This document shows positions 34,882-43,883 of a DNA stretch of 46,567 nucleotides, one piece after another. The notes under the pieces were generated by a model, which saw only the letters and a list, made by a program, of their open reading frames with translations, made no database searches and was not told the origin of the DNA. Position numbers and translations under genes: made by a program. This DNA comes from an uncultured Alistipes sp. Its GTDB lineage: Bacteria > Bacteroidota > Bacteroidia > Bacteroidales > Rikenellaceae. Within the stretch, counting starts at the first letter, position 1, and every line of letters begins with the position of its first letter. The DNA lies in contig USBO01000001.1 of NCBI GenBank assembly GCA_900552955.1, positions 1 to 46,567 on the forward strand. Reading direction: 5' to 3'.

Positions 34882-36939
34882 TTAACGGTTCGGCTGCTGG
34901 TCGATCACGGGACTCTTCGAAACCTCGCCGCCCGGGATGGCAAAATAGTAGTCGAGAACCGAATAGTTGAAGGTCTTCAGGCTGACCCACTGGAAATGGG
35001 CGTCGAAGAAGTACTTGTCGGCCTGGGTCGAATAGAACGGATAGAGACCGCGGAAACGGTAGTTCGAGTTGTTGCTGTAAAGATCCTTGTTGCGGGTTTC
35101 GCCCCAGAATCCGTCGCGGCCCTCGTAGTGCCATACGCGCCAGCGGCGCAGGTCCCATTTGATCTTGTGCTCCAGCGCGAGTTCCTTGCGGCGCTCCTTG
35201 CGGACGATGTCGCGGCCCGTGCTGGTCGGTGCGATATTGGTCTTGAGCAGTTCGGCCCCGGCGCGCTCGCGGATGTCGTTCACCGCATCGGTAGCCACCT
35301 TCGTCAGGTCGGCGCCGTCGGGCGAAGCCACGCCGGCCATCGCCAGTTCGACGGCGGCTTCGGCGGCATTGAGCAGCACCTCGGCATAACGCATCAGGAT
35401 GAACGGCTGGGCCGAGTTGCCCTCCTTGGCGACGAACGAAGGATCGGGGTTGAGCCACTTGCGGCCATAGAAGCCCGTCAGGTTAGCCTCGCCGTCCTCG
35501 TAGAACGGACCGTTCTCCCCGGCGACCGACATTTTGACACCCTTGACGACGAGCGAGTCCTGGCCGGTACTCTTCGCACTCATGCGGAGCGTCTTGGCGC
35601 TGGTATAGATGTCCAGTTTCTGGTAAGTCGTTTCGGCGGCGCTGTACGAATAGTCGCTGAAGAACGGCTTAACAGGCGTCGAACCCGTATAGATGCCGGC
35701 GCGGGTTTCGTTCTCGCGGTTCTTGAACATGTCGCCCGGGAAAATGACGTAGGCGCGCAGACGCGGTTCCGCATTGGCGAACAAGTCCATCGGTTTGTCG
35801 AACATCAGGTAGTTGCCCGAGGTATTCGAAACACCGTCGGTAACTTTGAGCGTACCGTCGCGGTAGCGGTCGAAGCCGTCGAAGAGTTCGATGAAATCGA
35901 GCGTCGGGCAGGTTCCGGCTGACAGCGGCCCGCGGAAATAGAACGTCGAGCTGTAAGCGTCGTAGCCGTGGGTCAGCGTCGGGTAGACATACTCCTTGAC
36001 ATAGATGTTCTCGGGGCTCGAAAGGTCGCTGAACATGTCGACCATGTTCTGGTACTGCGCCTCGCGGTTGGTTGCCGACCATTTCTTCTTGTAGAGCGAA
36101 TAACCGCCGTTGGCCATCACCTCGCGGGCAGCCTTGTAGGCCTCGGTGAAGTACTTTTTCGAGGCGGCCTCCCAGGTCTTCGAGTCGAAGCCCATGACAC
36201 GAACGCCCGTCTTGCGGCCCAGACCCGTCAGGCGGCCCGTCACGGTCTCGTTGTACTTGGCCACGCTGCCGGCATAGAGCATCGCTTCCGACTTGAACGC
36301 CAAGGCGATATAGCGGTTCGCATAACCCGTCTTAGAGGCTTCGAGTTTGGGCATCAGCAGCGCAATGGCATTGTCGTAGTCCGAAAGCACCTGGTTCCAC
36401 GTCTCCTCCTCGGAGGCACGGGGAACTTCGAGTTCGCTGGCCGAAGCCGGGTAGTCGATCACATGCGTCACCAGGGGCACGCCGCCGAAACGGCGGGCCA
36501 TGGCGTAGAATACCGTGGCGCGCACGTAGTAGGCTTCGCCGAGGTAGTGGTTATAGGTCACCTCGCCGAACGATCCCCGGTATTTAGGCAGCGTTTCGAG
36601 CAGGTAGTTGGCGTCGCGCAGCAGTTTGAACGCATCGCCCCAGTAGGCCGTGCGCTCGCCGGTGAACGCCGCACAGATGCCGTCGCGGTTGACGGCCTCG
36701 CCCGTGCCTTCGATACCCATGGCGGACAGCCAGCCGTTGTACTCATAACCCCACTGGGCCATGTACTTGAAATCCTCGAAAGGCATGTGACTGTACATGC
36801 GGGCCAGGTAAATCTCCATACCGGCCTCGTTCGACAGCAGGTCGTCGGCAGTCACAATATTCTTCGGCGCAAGGTCCAGGTCCACGCAGGAGACGGCCAG
36901 CAACAGTGTGCACAAAGAAGCTATCAGTGTCTTTTTCAT
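34882..36939 (-). CDS. SusD/RagB-family outer-membrane glycan-binding lipoprotein
   Basis: This 685-residue protein starts at ATG 36939, which opens the lipoprotein signal MKKTLIASLCTLLLAVSC; an upstream Met at 36963 is less likely. SusD hallmarks include 'DLDLAPKNIVTADDLLSNEAGMEIYLARMY', TPR-like helices ('RDANYLLETLPKYR', 'LGEAYYVRATVFYAMARRFGGVPLV') and the C-terminal 'PFILMRYAEVLLNAAEAAVELA' followed by 'DIVRKERRKELALEHKIKWDLRRW'. SusD caps the SusC transporter and hands it oligosaccharide. It is 36 bp downstream of susC. Length is at the large end for the family. Confidence 0.96.
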   Translation of the reverse strand: MKKTLIASLCTLLLAVSCVDLDLAPKNIVTADDLLSNEAGMEIYLARMYSHMPFEDFKYMAQWGYEYNGWLSAMGIEGTGEAVNRDGICAAFTGERTAYWGDAFKLLRDANYLLETLPKYRGSFGEVTYNHYLGEAYYVRATVFYAMARRFGGVPLVTHVIDYPASASELEVPRASEEETWNQVLSDYDNAIALLMPKLEASKTGYANRYIALAFKSEAMLYAGSVAKYNETVTGRLTGLGRKTGVRVMGFDSKTWEAASKKYFTEAYKAAREVMANGGYSLYKKKWSATNREAQYQNMVDMFSDLSSPENIYVKEYVYPTLTHGYDAYSSTFYFRGPLSAGTCPTLDFIELFDGFDRYRDGTLKVTDGVSNTSGNYLMFDKPMDLFANAEPRLRAYVIFPGDMFKNRENETRAGIYTGSTPVKPFFSDYSYSAAETTYQKLDIYTSAKTLRMSAKSTGQDSLVVKGVKMSVAGENGPFYEDGEANLTGFYGRKWLNPDPSFVAKEGNSAQPFILMRYAEVLLNAAEAAVELAMAGVASPDGADLTKVATDAVNDIRERAGAELLKTNIAPTSTGRDIVRKERRKELALEHKIKWDLRRWRVWHYEGRDGFWGETRNKDLYSNNSNYRFRGLYPFYSTQADKYFFDAHFQWVSLKTFNYSVLDYYFAIPGGEVSKSPVIDQQPNR

Positions 36940-36975
36940 AAGTGTCAGATTTGTAATTCGCAACGTTTTGATCTG

Positions 36976-39900
36976 TTAGAACGAGAGTGCGAGTCCCAGC
37001 GTGTAGGTCTTGTTCAGCGGGTAAAGGCGGCCCTGCTCGTCGTCGGGATGCTCGGGATCGACGAATTTCACCCCGGTGATCGTGAAGAGGTTATAGGCGT
37101 TGGCGTACACACGCAGGCTCACCGACGAGAATTTGCTGATCCGCGGAATGGTGTAACCCAGTTCGAGGCTCTTCAGGCGCAGGTAAGCGGTGCTCACGCG
37201 GTTGAACTCCGAGTTTGCGATCGGCGAATGGCCCGTGTAGGCGTAGTGGCCGCCGGTCCACTTCGTAGAGGGCGCATAGGGGTCGGCCGTCGGGTCGACG
37301 GGATGCCAGCGGTCGAGGAACTGCTCCAGCGCACCGCCGCCGTCCTTGCCCCAGATGGCGTAAAGCGGCTCCTGATATTGCATCGAGCCCAGTGCCGAGC
37401 CCTGGAAAAGCATGCTCAGGTCGAGGCCTTTCCACGAGCAGGAGAAGTTGAGGCTGAAGTTGAGCCACGGCGTCTGATCGAAGGCGAAAGGATGCTCGTC
37501 GAGCGAGTTGATCTCGCCGTCGCCGTTCCAGTCGACGTATTTATAATCGCCTGGCAGGAGGTTGTTATCCTTGTAAATCGGATAGTTCCAGATGTCGTTC
37601 CAGTCCTGGTAACGCCCGGCCGACTCGTAGCCGAACTGCACGCCCTGGAAACGGTTGTTCAGGTTGTCGTGGCGCCAGCGGTCGTAGGAGTTGCCGTAGC
37701 CGCCGTTCTGAACCGCTTTGAGGTACTTGTTGCGCGTGATGGTGGCGATACCCCGGAGGTCGTAGGAAAATTCGCCGACCTTGTTGCGGTGGGTGATCTG
37801 GAGTTCGAGACCCATGTTGCGGCTGCTGTTGGCATTCAGACGCGGGGCCGTGGCGCCGATAACCGTCTGGAAATCGCCCTCGGGACGAGCGTACAGGCCC
37901 GACATGTGACGGTCGAAGTAATCGAACGAAATGCCCAGCAGGCCGTTCCAGGCCTCGAAGTCGACGCCGACGTTGAACGTACGGGCCGTAAACCACGAAA
38001 TGCCGATGTTCGGAATGGCTTTCGGGTCGACGCCCATGATCACATTGCCGCCGAAGATATATCCCGGGGCGTACTGGTTATAATAACCGTTTTCGCCGTT
38101 GCTATTCGTCGACGGATAGGTATAACCCATCACCCAGTCGTATTCGGCGCCCGTATCGTCGCCCATTTCGCCGTAGCTCGCGCGCAGTTTGAACTGGTTG
38201 ATGAACGAGAGGGCCGAACAGGATTTGAAGAACGGCTCCTCCGAGATGCGCCATCCGGCGGAAATCGAGGGGAAGAAGCCCCAGCGGTGACCCTTGGCGA
38301 ACTGCGACGAACCGTCGTAGCGGAACTGCGCTTCGAGCAGGTAGCGGTCGTCGTAGGCATAGTTGAGACGGCCGATCAGTGCGCCGTAGGCCTTTTCGTA
38401 GATGCTGCCGGAATTGGCGCCGCTGTCCTTGTTCGAATCCGTACCGTTGAACAGGTAGGGCGTCGCAAAGGCCAGTTCGCGCTGGGCGTAGAAGTTGTCG
38501 CCCTTGATCTTCTGGACCTCCCAGCCGACCAGCGCGCCGACCTTGTGAACGCTGTTGAACGTGCGGTCGTAGTTGATCGTGATCTGGCCCAGGGTCTGCT
38601 GGCGGTCGTAGAACTCGCGCTTGAGCCGGTTGGGCGAACTGTTGTTGTAAAGTTTTTGCAGGTAGCTTCCCGTAGTGGGATCGGGGGCGTAGAGCGAATA
38701 CTCCCGCTGGAAGATTTCGTTGTTGTCCATGCGGTAGTCGTAGCTGAGCATTCCCTTGACCGAAAGACCCTGCAAAGCGTGCGTCAGCGTTCCGAGGTCA
38801 TAGGTCAGCGACGCCGACGACTGGAAGGATTTCTGCTTGTATTTGCGGTAGCCCGAAACGTCGGAGGTCATCTTGGCAACGGTATTCTCGTCGAGGTCGA
38901 GACCTTCGTAGTTGAGCATCGTATTCTCGGGGTCGGCATAGGCGGGGAAGAGCACGCCCTGACGCCAGTAGTTGCGGATGATGTCCGTCGAAGTCGAATA
39001 GGGATTGTTACGCTCGTCGGCCATGCCGTTGATCTTCAGGTCGAAAGTCAGGCCTTTGAAAATCTCGGTCGTCAGGTTCGAGCGCAGGTTGAATTTATCG
39101 TAATTGAGGTCGCCCGAGCGGAAGAAGCCTTCCTGGTAGAAATAGCCCAGGCTGACGAAATATTGCGTCTTCTCGCTGCCGCCCGAAATGCTGACATCGT
39201 GCTGCGTCTGCGGGGCGAAATCGGCAAAAATCAGGCTGTTCCAGTCGGTCGTGCGGCGTGCGCCTGTACGGTAGTCCTCGAAATCCTTCTCCAGGTAGAC
39301 GGGAGCGCCGCCGCTGACCTTGTTCATCGCCATTTCGTTGTAGAGCGTCATAGTCCCGAAAGCGTCGGCCAGCTTGGGCATCTTCGAGGGGACCTGGAAC
39401 GTATAGGAGCCGTTGTAGCTCACTTTCGCCTTGCCCTGCTGACCTTTCTTGGTGGTGACGAGCACGACGCCGTTGGCGGCGCGCAGGCCGTAGATGGCCG
39501 CTGCGGCATCCTTCAGCACCGAAACATCGTCGATGTCGCTGGGATTCATGCGCTGGAAATCCTCCACCGAACGGGGAATGCCGTCGATGATCACCAGCGG
39601 GCTTCCCAGGCCGCGGATGTCGAAATTGGCGTTGTAAGTTCCCGGCTCGGAGCTCTTCTGCCAGACACGAACACCGGCCACGCGGCCCGTGAGCATGTTC
39701 TGCGGGTTCTCGCTCTTGGTGTGGATCATCTCCGAACCCCGGACCGCAGCCACGGCTCCCGTAATCGAACCGCGTTTCTGGACGCCGTAACCCACGACCA
39801 CAACGTCGTTGATCAGCGTTTGGTCGCTGCTCAGCACGACGTTGATCGTCGTACGGCCGTTGACCTTCTCTTCCTTGCCCGTGAGGCCCACGAACGAGAA

Positions 39901-40143
39901 CGAAAGCGTCGCATTGGCCGGAACGGTGATCGTATAGCGGCCTTCGCCGTCGGTCACAGCACCGATATTCGTATTCTTGGCGACGACGGTGGCGCCGACG
40001 ACCGGTTCATTGCTGCCGTCGGTCACGACTCCGGTCACCGTTGCGTTCTGCGCCCACGCCGAGGAGGTTGCAAAAACAAGGAGGAGACTCATCAGCAGGC
40101 CGAAGAAGCCCCGCCGCGGATGTGAAATATTCTCCATAATCAT
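36976..40143 (-). CDS. SusC/RagA-family TonB-dependent outer-membrane transporter
   Basis: This 1055-residue protein has a signal peptide, an N-terminal carboxypeptidase-regulatory-like domain (about 33-110, 'ATVTGVVTDGSNEPVVGATVV'), a TonB-dependent plug ('DVVVVGYGVQKRGSITGAV', 'MLTGRVAGVRV', 'FDIRGLGSPLVIIDGIPRS', 'VSVLKDAAAAIYGLRAANGVVLVTTKKG') and a 22-strand barrel ending 'NKTYTLGLALSF'. It imports oligosaccharides with SusD. The start may be 40143 or ATG 40137, two codons on. It is unusual in being third in the operon, 16 bp after the GH76 gene. Confidence 0.97.
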   Translation of the reverse strand: MIMENISHPRRGFFGLLMSLLLVFATSSAWAQNATVTGVVTDGSNEPVVGATVVAKNTNIGAVTDGEGRYTITVPANATLSFSFVGLTGKEEKVNGRTTINVVLSSDQTLINDVVVVGYGVQKRGSITGAVAAVRGSEMIHTKSENPQNMLTGRVAGVRVWQKSSEPGTYNANFDIRGLGSPLVIIDGIPRSVEDFQRMNPSDIDDVSVLKDAAAAIYGLRAANGVVLVTTKKGQQGKAKVSYNGSYTFQVPSKMPKLADAFGTMTLYNEMAMNKVSGGAPVYLEKDFEDYRTGARRTTDWNSLIFADFAPQTQHDVSISGGSEKTQYFVSLGYFYQEGFFRSGDLNYDKFNLRSNLTTEIFKGLTFDLKINGMADERNNPYSTSTDIIRNYWRQGVLFPAYADPENTMLNYEGLDLDENTVAKMTSDVSGYRKYKQKSFQSSASLTYDLGTLTHALQGLSVKGMLSYDYRMDNNEIFQREYSLYAPDPTTGSYLQKLYNNSSPNRLKREFYDRQQTLGQITINYDRTFNSVHKVGALVGWEVQKIKGDNFYAQRELAFATPYLFNGTDSNKDSGANSGSIYEKAYGALIGRLNYAYDDRYLLEAQFRYDGSSQFAKGHRWGFFPSISAGWRISEEPFFKSCSALSFINQFKLRASYGEMGDDTGAEYDWVMGYTYPSTNSNGENGYYNQYAPGYIFGGNVIMGVDPKAIPNIGISWFTARTFNVGVDFEAWNGLLGISFDYFDRHMSGLYARPEGDFQTVIGATAPRLNANSSRNMGLELQITHRNKVGEFSYDLRGIATITRNKYLKAVQNGGYGNSYDRWRHDNLNNRFQGVQFGYESAGRYQDWNDIWNYPIYKDNNLLPGDYKYVDWNGDGEINSLDEHPFAFDQTPWLNFSLNFSCSWKGLDLSMLFQGSALGSMQYQEPLYAIWGKDGGGALEQFLDRWHPVDPTADPYAPSTKWTGGHYAYTGHSPIANSEFNRVSTAYLRLKSLELGYTIPRISKFSSVSLRVYANAYNLFTITGVKFVDPEHPDDEQGRLYPLNKTYTLGLALSF

Positions 40144-40159
40144 TCGGTTTTAAGTTGGG

Positions 40160-41599
40160 TTACTTTTCTAATTCGTAGCGGGCCAGTCCGGCATACTCTG
40201 CGGCAAAGGCAAAGATGAACTGTCCGTCGACATTGTTCTTGCCGCGGTCCTGGTTCCAGCCTACGAGCAGGTTGGTAGGCAGCAGGCCGTTGCGCAGGAA
40301 GTGCGACCAGGCGTAATCGAGATTGGCCTGGAAGCTCGCCAGGGGCGCCGAAACCGACGGGTAGAACTTGTGTCCGTCGACCCAGCCGCGCATCATCACG
40401 CCGTTGAACCAGTCGTTGAAGCCCAGGACGCTGTACGTATAGTAGCCCGGGACGTTCTGGTTGAGTTTGCCGAAGTAGTTGAAGCTGGCATCGGAAAGCT
40501 GCTGGAAATCCTCCAGGTACTCGCCCAGGCGGGTTACGCGGTAGAGGTCGGCAGCGCCCGAAAGCATCGTACCGCAGTTGTAGGAGAGCGCTTCGCCTTC
40601 GCTGCGCGTCAACTGGGTGTTGGCGCGGTAGCGCACGCCGCCGACCCATTCGTAAGCCACGTCGCAGCTGGGAACGCATCCGCCGCGCATGTCGTGGTAA
40701 ACGCCGTCGCTGCGGAGCAGCGTCGATTTCTGCCAGTCGTAGACCTTCTTGGCGAAGTCGAGGTAGTAGCGGCTCTTCTTGACCGTCTCGCTCTTGCGCT
40801 TCTTGTCGATGTCGATGAAGCGGTGCGTGGTCTGGTCGTCCTTGCCTTTGTAAATCTCGTAGAGCCACACCAGCGGGCTGACCATCGGACCGTTGCTGCA
40901 CGAGTGCTTGGTCGTGTAACCGGGGCCCCAGGGAATGCCGCCGTTTTCGTCGCCGTCGACGTTGAGCGTGCAGTCCCAGCCGTCGAGCACATACTCGGTC
41001 AGGTACTCGGCCTTTTCGAGATAGGTTTTGTCGCCGGTCAGTTTATACGCCTCGATGAACTCGCGGATCAGCCACTGCTGGTCGTCGTAAACGTTCAGGA
41101 TGCCGTCGACCTGCGCCGAGCCCTTGTCGCTGCCGCGGTTCACGCCGTAGACGGTCCATTTCCGGGTCTGCGTGAACGAAGTCAGGGTATAGGTTCCCAG
41201 GTAGTAATCGGCATTTTCGTAGAGCTGGGCCAGCAGGTCAACGTAACGCTGGAAATGCTGGTCGTAGAGTTCCGGAATACCCTCGCGCTGCTGGGTCTTC
41301 AGGCCGCGGAGGATGGCGTTGACGGCCTCGATCGACGAACCGTACATCCAGACACTGGCTTTTTCATCGGGACTGGTCCCCGTGAAAGGATTGTAGTAGC
41401 GCGACATGGTCATGCCGGAGCCTTCGAAATAGCATTCTATCGCCCGGTCGACCAGCGCCATGGCCCGTGTCATGTTCTGCACGGACTGTTCAGACGGTGT
41501 CTCCGGAATACGGACCGTATTGTCGGGCTCGTTCGTCTTGCTGCATGCAACGGTGGTCAGCATCAGCGAACTGAGCGCAAAAGAAATGATTTTTTTCAT
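40160..41599 (-). CDS. GH76 endo-alpha-1,6-mannanase, surface lipoprotein
   Basis: This 479-residue protein has a lipoprotein signal (LMLTTVACSKT). The (alpha/alpha)6-barrel GH76 domain contains the paired catalytic aspartates D172-D173 in 'ILNVYDDQQW', with 'NVDGDENGGIPWGPGYTTKHSCSNGPMV' later. GH76 enzymes cut the alpha-1,6-mannose backbone of yeast mannan or related glycans. Lipidation and its place ahead of susC imply it initiates breakdown at the cell surface. It is in the same transcript, 106 bp after the first PUL gene. Assignment to GH76 is strong; the exact mannan source is inferred. Confidence 0.93.
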   Translation of the reverse strand: MKKIISFALSSLMLTTVACSKTNEPDNTVRIPETPSEQSVQNMTRAMALVDRAIECYFEGSGMTMSRYYNPFTGTSPDEKASVWMYGSSIEAVNAILRGLKTQQREGIPELYDQHFQRYVDLLAQLYENADYYLGTYTLTSFTQTRKWTVYGVNRGSDKGSAQVDGILNVYDDQQWLIREFIEAYKLTGDKTYLEKAEYLTEYVLDGWDCTLNVDGDENGGIPWGPGYTTKHSCSNGPMVSPLVWLYEIYKGKDDQTTHRFIDIDKKRKSETVKKSRYYLDFAKKVYDWQKSTLLRSDGVYHDMRGGCVPSCDVAYEWVGGVRYRANTQLTRSEGEALSYNCGTMLSGAADLYRVTRLGEYLEDFQQLSDASFNYFGKLNQNVPGYYTYSVLGFNDWFNGVMMRGWVDGHKFYPSVSAPLASFQANLDYAWSHFLRNGLLPTNLLVGWNQDRGKNNVDGQFIFAFAAEYAGLARYELEK

Positions 41600-41705
41600 A
41601 AGTCAGGGTTATCGGTCCCGGCTCCCCGGAGCATCCTCCCGTCCATGGCGGCCCAAAGGCCTGTCCGGAGGAAGGATACCCGCAGAAGCGCAGGATTTTT
41701 TCAGA

Positions 41706-43562
41706 TTAGTTCATCTCAACGTCGTAAATGCAGACCTTGCTCTCAGTGCCGTTTTCCTCGCCCTTGTAGACGCCGAGGACCAGCACCACGTCTTCGCCGT
41801 TGAACTTCGAAAGGTCGTAGACGAACTTGGCATAAGCATCCGGGTTGCCGGGACCGCCGTTCTGGTGGACAAATTTCCAACATCCGTTGGGGGCTGCCGA
41901 GGAAGATGCGGCCGTATTCGACGCCGGAACGATGTGTTCTACCGTGCCGTCGTTTTTGATGGCGGTGATCTTGAAGAACGTAGCTTCTCCGGCGAAGTTA
42001 CGGATCCGCAGCGTCAGGTTGTTGCTGCCCTCGGCAATCGAGAACTTCGCATAGAGGTAGGCTTCCGGCTCGATCGTGTTAACCGCCGTGCCGCCGCCGC
42101 GCGTCTTGATGATATAACCCTCGCCGGCAAACGGCTCCGGGTCCTTGACGCGGGGAACGAACGACCATTCGGCGGCAATATGGGCGTTGTCGCGCCACGA
42201 GTGGTAAGCAACCTGGCGGTTGTCCTTGTTCTTATCGCCTTCGCAGACGGTAACGCCGCTGAACTTCTTCTTGGTGTGCGGCATCGTCGAACGAACCATC
42301 TCCATGGTCAGCTTCCAATCCTTGAGGTCGTCGTTGACAGCCGTACCCGTGATATAGTTCCAGCCGTCGATTTTCGCGGTCGAGAAAGCGATACGGCGCA
42401 GCACCAGCTGCTTCCAGTAGTCGCCCGTCTTGGCGCGGTAGATACCCACGGCGATCACGACCTCCTTGCCGATGTAGTCGCTCAGGTCGAAGCCGAAGGA
42501 CTTGTACGAATCCGAACCGTAGCTTTCGTTGCCGCCGATCTTCACGGCTGCGGGCTCAGCGGCGGAAAGGTCGATTACCTGGACGCCGAAGACCGCGGGA
42601 TTCTCGGAGTCGGCATTGTGCGTGCGCACCTGCAGGGTCATCACCTTGTTGTCCTCGGTGATCAGTTTGCTGCCATATACATAGGAGTCGAAGACATCGA
42701 GGTCGACGGGATTCTTCTGGTTGGCCCCGTCGTTGCGAATCTGGAGCGTCGTACCTTCGTTCTGCTCCTGCCATGCACCCACGAAATCGAGTGCGGCCAT
42801 ATAGTCGGTCGACCAATCCCAGTGCGGGTAGCTCGTATCGTTTCCGCCGCCGCGGTATTCGCTGTAATACCACTTGTCGGCATCACGCAGGTCGAATGCC
42901 GTCTTGCCGCGGAGCACCTCGGGGCTGCCCATGACTACGTCGAGGACGGCGGTGTTATTCTCGAAAGCGTCGCGGCCCATCTTCTTGGTAACGGTCGCGT
43001 AATCCTTCAGCGAGAAGGTCAGCTCGTAGGCGTCGAGCGGCAGGTTGGCGATCTCGTACTTGCCGTTCGCATCGGTCATGCCCGTCTGGGTCTCGCTGAT
43101 GGTCACCTTGACCCCGGCCAGCGGAGCGCCGTCGTTGCGGGCGTCGAGAACCGTACCCGTGATCTTCGCCGCGGCGTAACGCATCTCGATGTTGACCGTA
43201 GCCATCGCCTCGGCGTTGAATTTCTGCGGTTTGAGCGTCACGCTCGTAGTCTGGTAAGTCGCCTTCTTGCAGGTAATCATGTGCGAACCCACGAGCACGT
43301 TGGTCAGGGTATAGCGGCCGTCGGCCTCGGTAGTAGTCGTAGCCGTCACATTCGTCTCCGTCAAATCTACGATATCGGCGATCGACACCTCGACCCCGCC
43401 GAGCACATTGCCCTCGTCGTCCGTCACAACGCCCGAGACCTCTCCGATCGTCTTTTCCGTCTCACCCTTCGTGTCGTCGTCCTTACACGAGCTCACCGAA
43501 ACAGCCAGCCCTCCGAGGAGCGCCGTAAACGCGAATGTTCGCAATAGTCTGTTTAATCTCAT
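41706..43562 (-). CDS. Lipoprotein with two carboxypeptidase-regulatory-like modules and a duplicated beta-sandwich, probable surface glycan-binding protein
   Basis: This 618-residue protein has a lipoprotein signal (LAVSVSSCKDDD). Two transthyretin-like modules occupy about 40-125 ('GEVSGVVTDDEGNVLGGVEVSI') and 130-210 ('AKITGTVLDARNDGAPLAGVKVTI'). After these, two similar beta-rich segments follow: 'KSFGFDLSDYIGKEVVIAVGIYRAKTG' at about 360-385 and 'KFVYDLSKFNGEDVVLVLGVYKGEENG' near 580-610, suggesting an internal duplication. It is the first gene of the PUL transcript. No catalytic motif is visible. By position and layout it likely binds the substrate at the surface; I do not recognise the C-terminal family. 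Confidence 0.75.
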   Translation of the reverse strand: MRLNRLLRTFAFTALLGGLAVSVSSCKDDDTKGETEKTIGEVSGVVTDDEGNVLGGVEVSIADIVDLTETNVTATTTTEADGRYTLTNVLVGSHMITCKKATYQTTSVTLKPQKFNAEAMATVNIEMRYAAAKITGTVLDARNDGAPLAGVKVTISETQTGMTDANGKYEIANLPLDAYELTFSLKDYATVTKKMGRDAFENNTAVLDVVMGSPEVLRGKTAFDLRDADKWYYSEYRGGGNDTSYPHWDWSTDYMAALDFVGAWQEQNEGTTLQIRNDGANQKNPVDLDVFDSYVYGSKLITEDNKVMTLQVRTHNADSENPAVFGVQVIDLSAAEPAAVKIGGNESYGSDSYKSFGFDLSDYIGKEVVIAVGIYRAKTGDYWKQLVLRRIAFSTAKIDGWNYITGTAVNDDLKDWKLTMEMVRSTMPHTKKKFSGVTVCEGDKNKDNRQVAYHSWRDNAHIAAEWSFVPRVKDPEPFAGEGYIIKTRGGGTAVNTIEPEAYLYAKFSIAEGSNNLTLRIRNFAGEATFFKITAIKNDGTVEHIVPASNTAASSSAAPNGCWKFVHQNGGPGNPDAYAKFVYDLSKFNGEDVVLVLGVYKGEENGTESKVCIYDVEMN

Positions 43563-43883
43563 AGTTTTAAGTTGTTAGTAAGTTTTAATAAAAATTTTAA
43601 GAAATCGAAAGGCGTTCGCTCGACTTTGGCCTCAATCTCCCGCCGCCTGTATTTTTTTGATAAATTTGAGGTGCGATAGGTTAATTACAGGGTTAAAATC
43701 CGGTTAATCGGCAGAAAAAATCATTAATCCCCGATTTTTTAACCCTCCGGAAAGGCTTTTCCGGGAGCCGAACGAGGCGCGAAATTAGCAATCGAATCCG
43801 AATCAAGGAGCGGCCGGCCGGTAAAAAATTTTCATATTTCCAATAAATTATTATCTTTGTAAGACCGAACCTCCAAACGTATC
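43563..43883. promoter_or_regulatory. Divergent PUL/regulator intergenic region (321 bp) with heptamer cluster
   Basis: The plus strand has TATCTTTG (43852-43859), the likely -7 box for the regulator gene. The PUL direction shows no TAnnTTTG box, which fits an activator-dependent promoter. Between them are GGTTAAT (43679-43685), GGTTAAA (43691-43697) and GGTTAAT (43702-43708), plus an inverted AGGGTTAAAA/TTTTAACCCT pair (43689-43698 / 43737-43746). No gene is apparent in this stretch. Confidence 0.7.
43679..43746. promoter_or_regulatory. Candidate operator: three tandem GGTTAAW heptamers plus an inverted copy
   Basis: The heptamer starts are 12 and 11 bp apart, about one helical turn. SARP-family activators typically bind heptameric direct repeats with 11-bp spacing. 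The inverted copy, TTTAACC, is at 43738-43744. The cluster is 117-184 bp upstream of the first PUL start codon. Binding by the adjacent regulator is inference. Confidence 0.55.

Noticed and set aside
35968..40125. 1385-residue open frame antisense to susC and susD
   Set aside because: It lies fully opposite two well-supported genes and its translation is low-complexity and Arg/Val-rich, a by-product of high GC.
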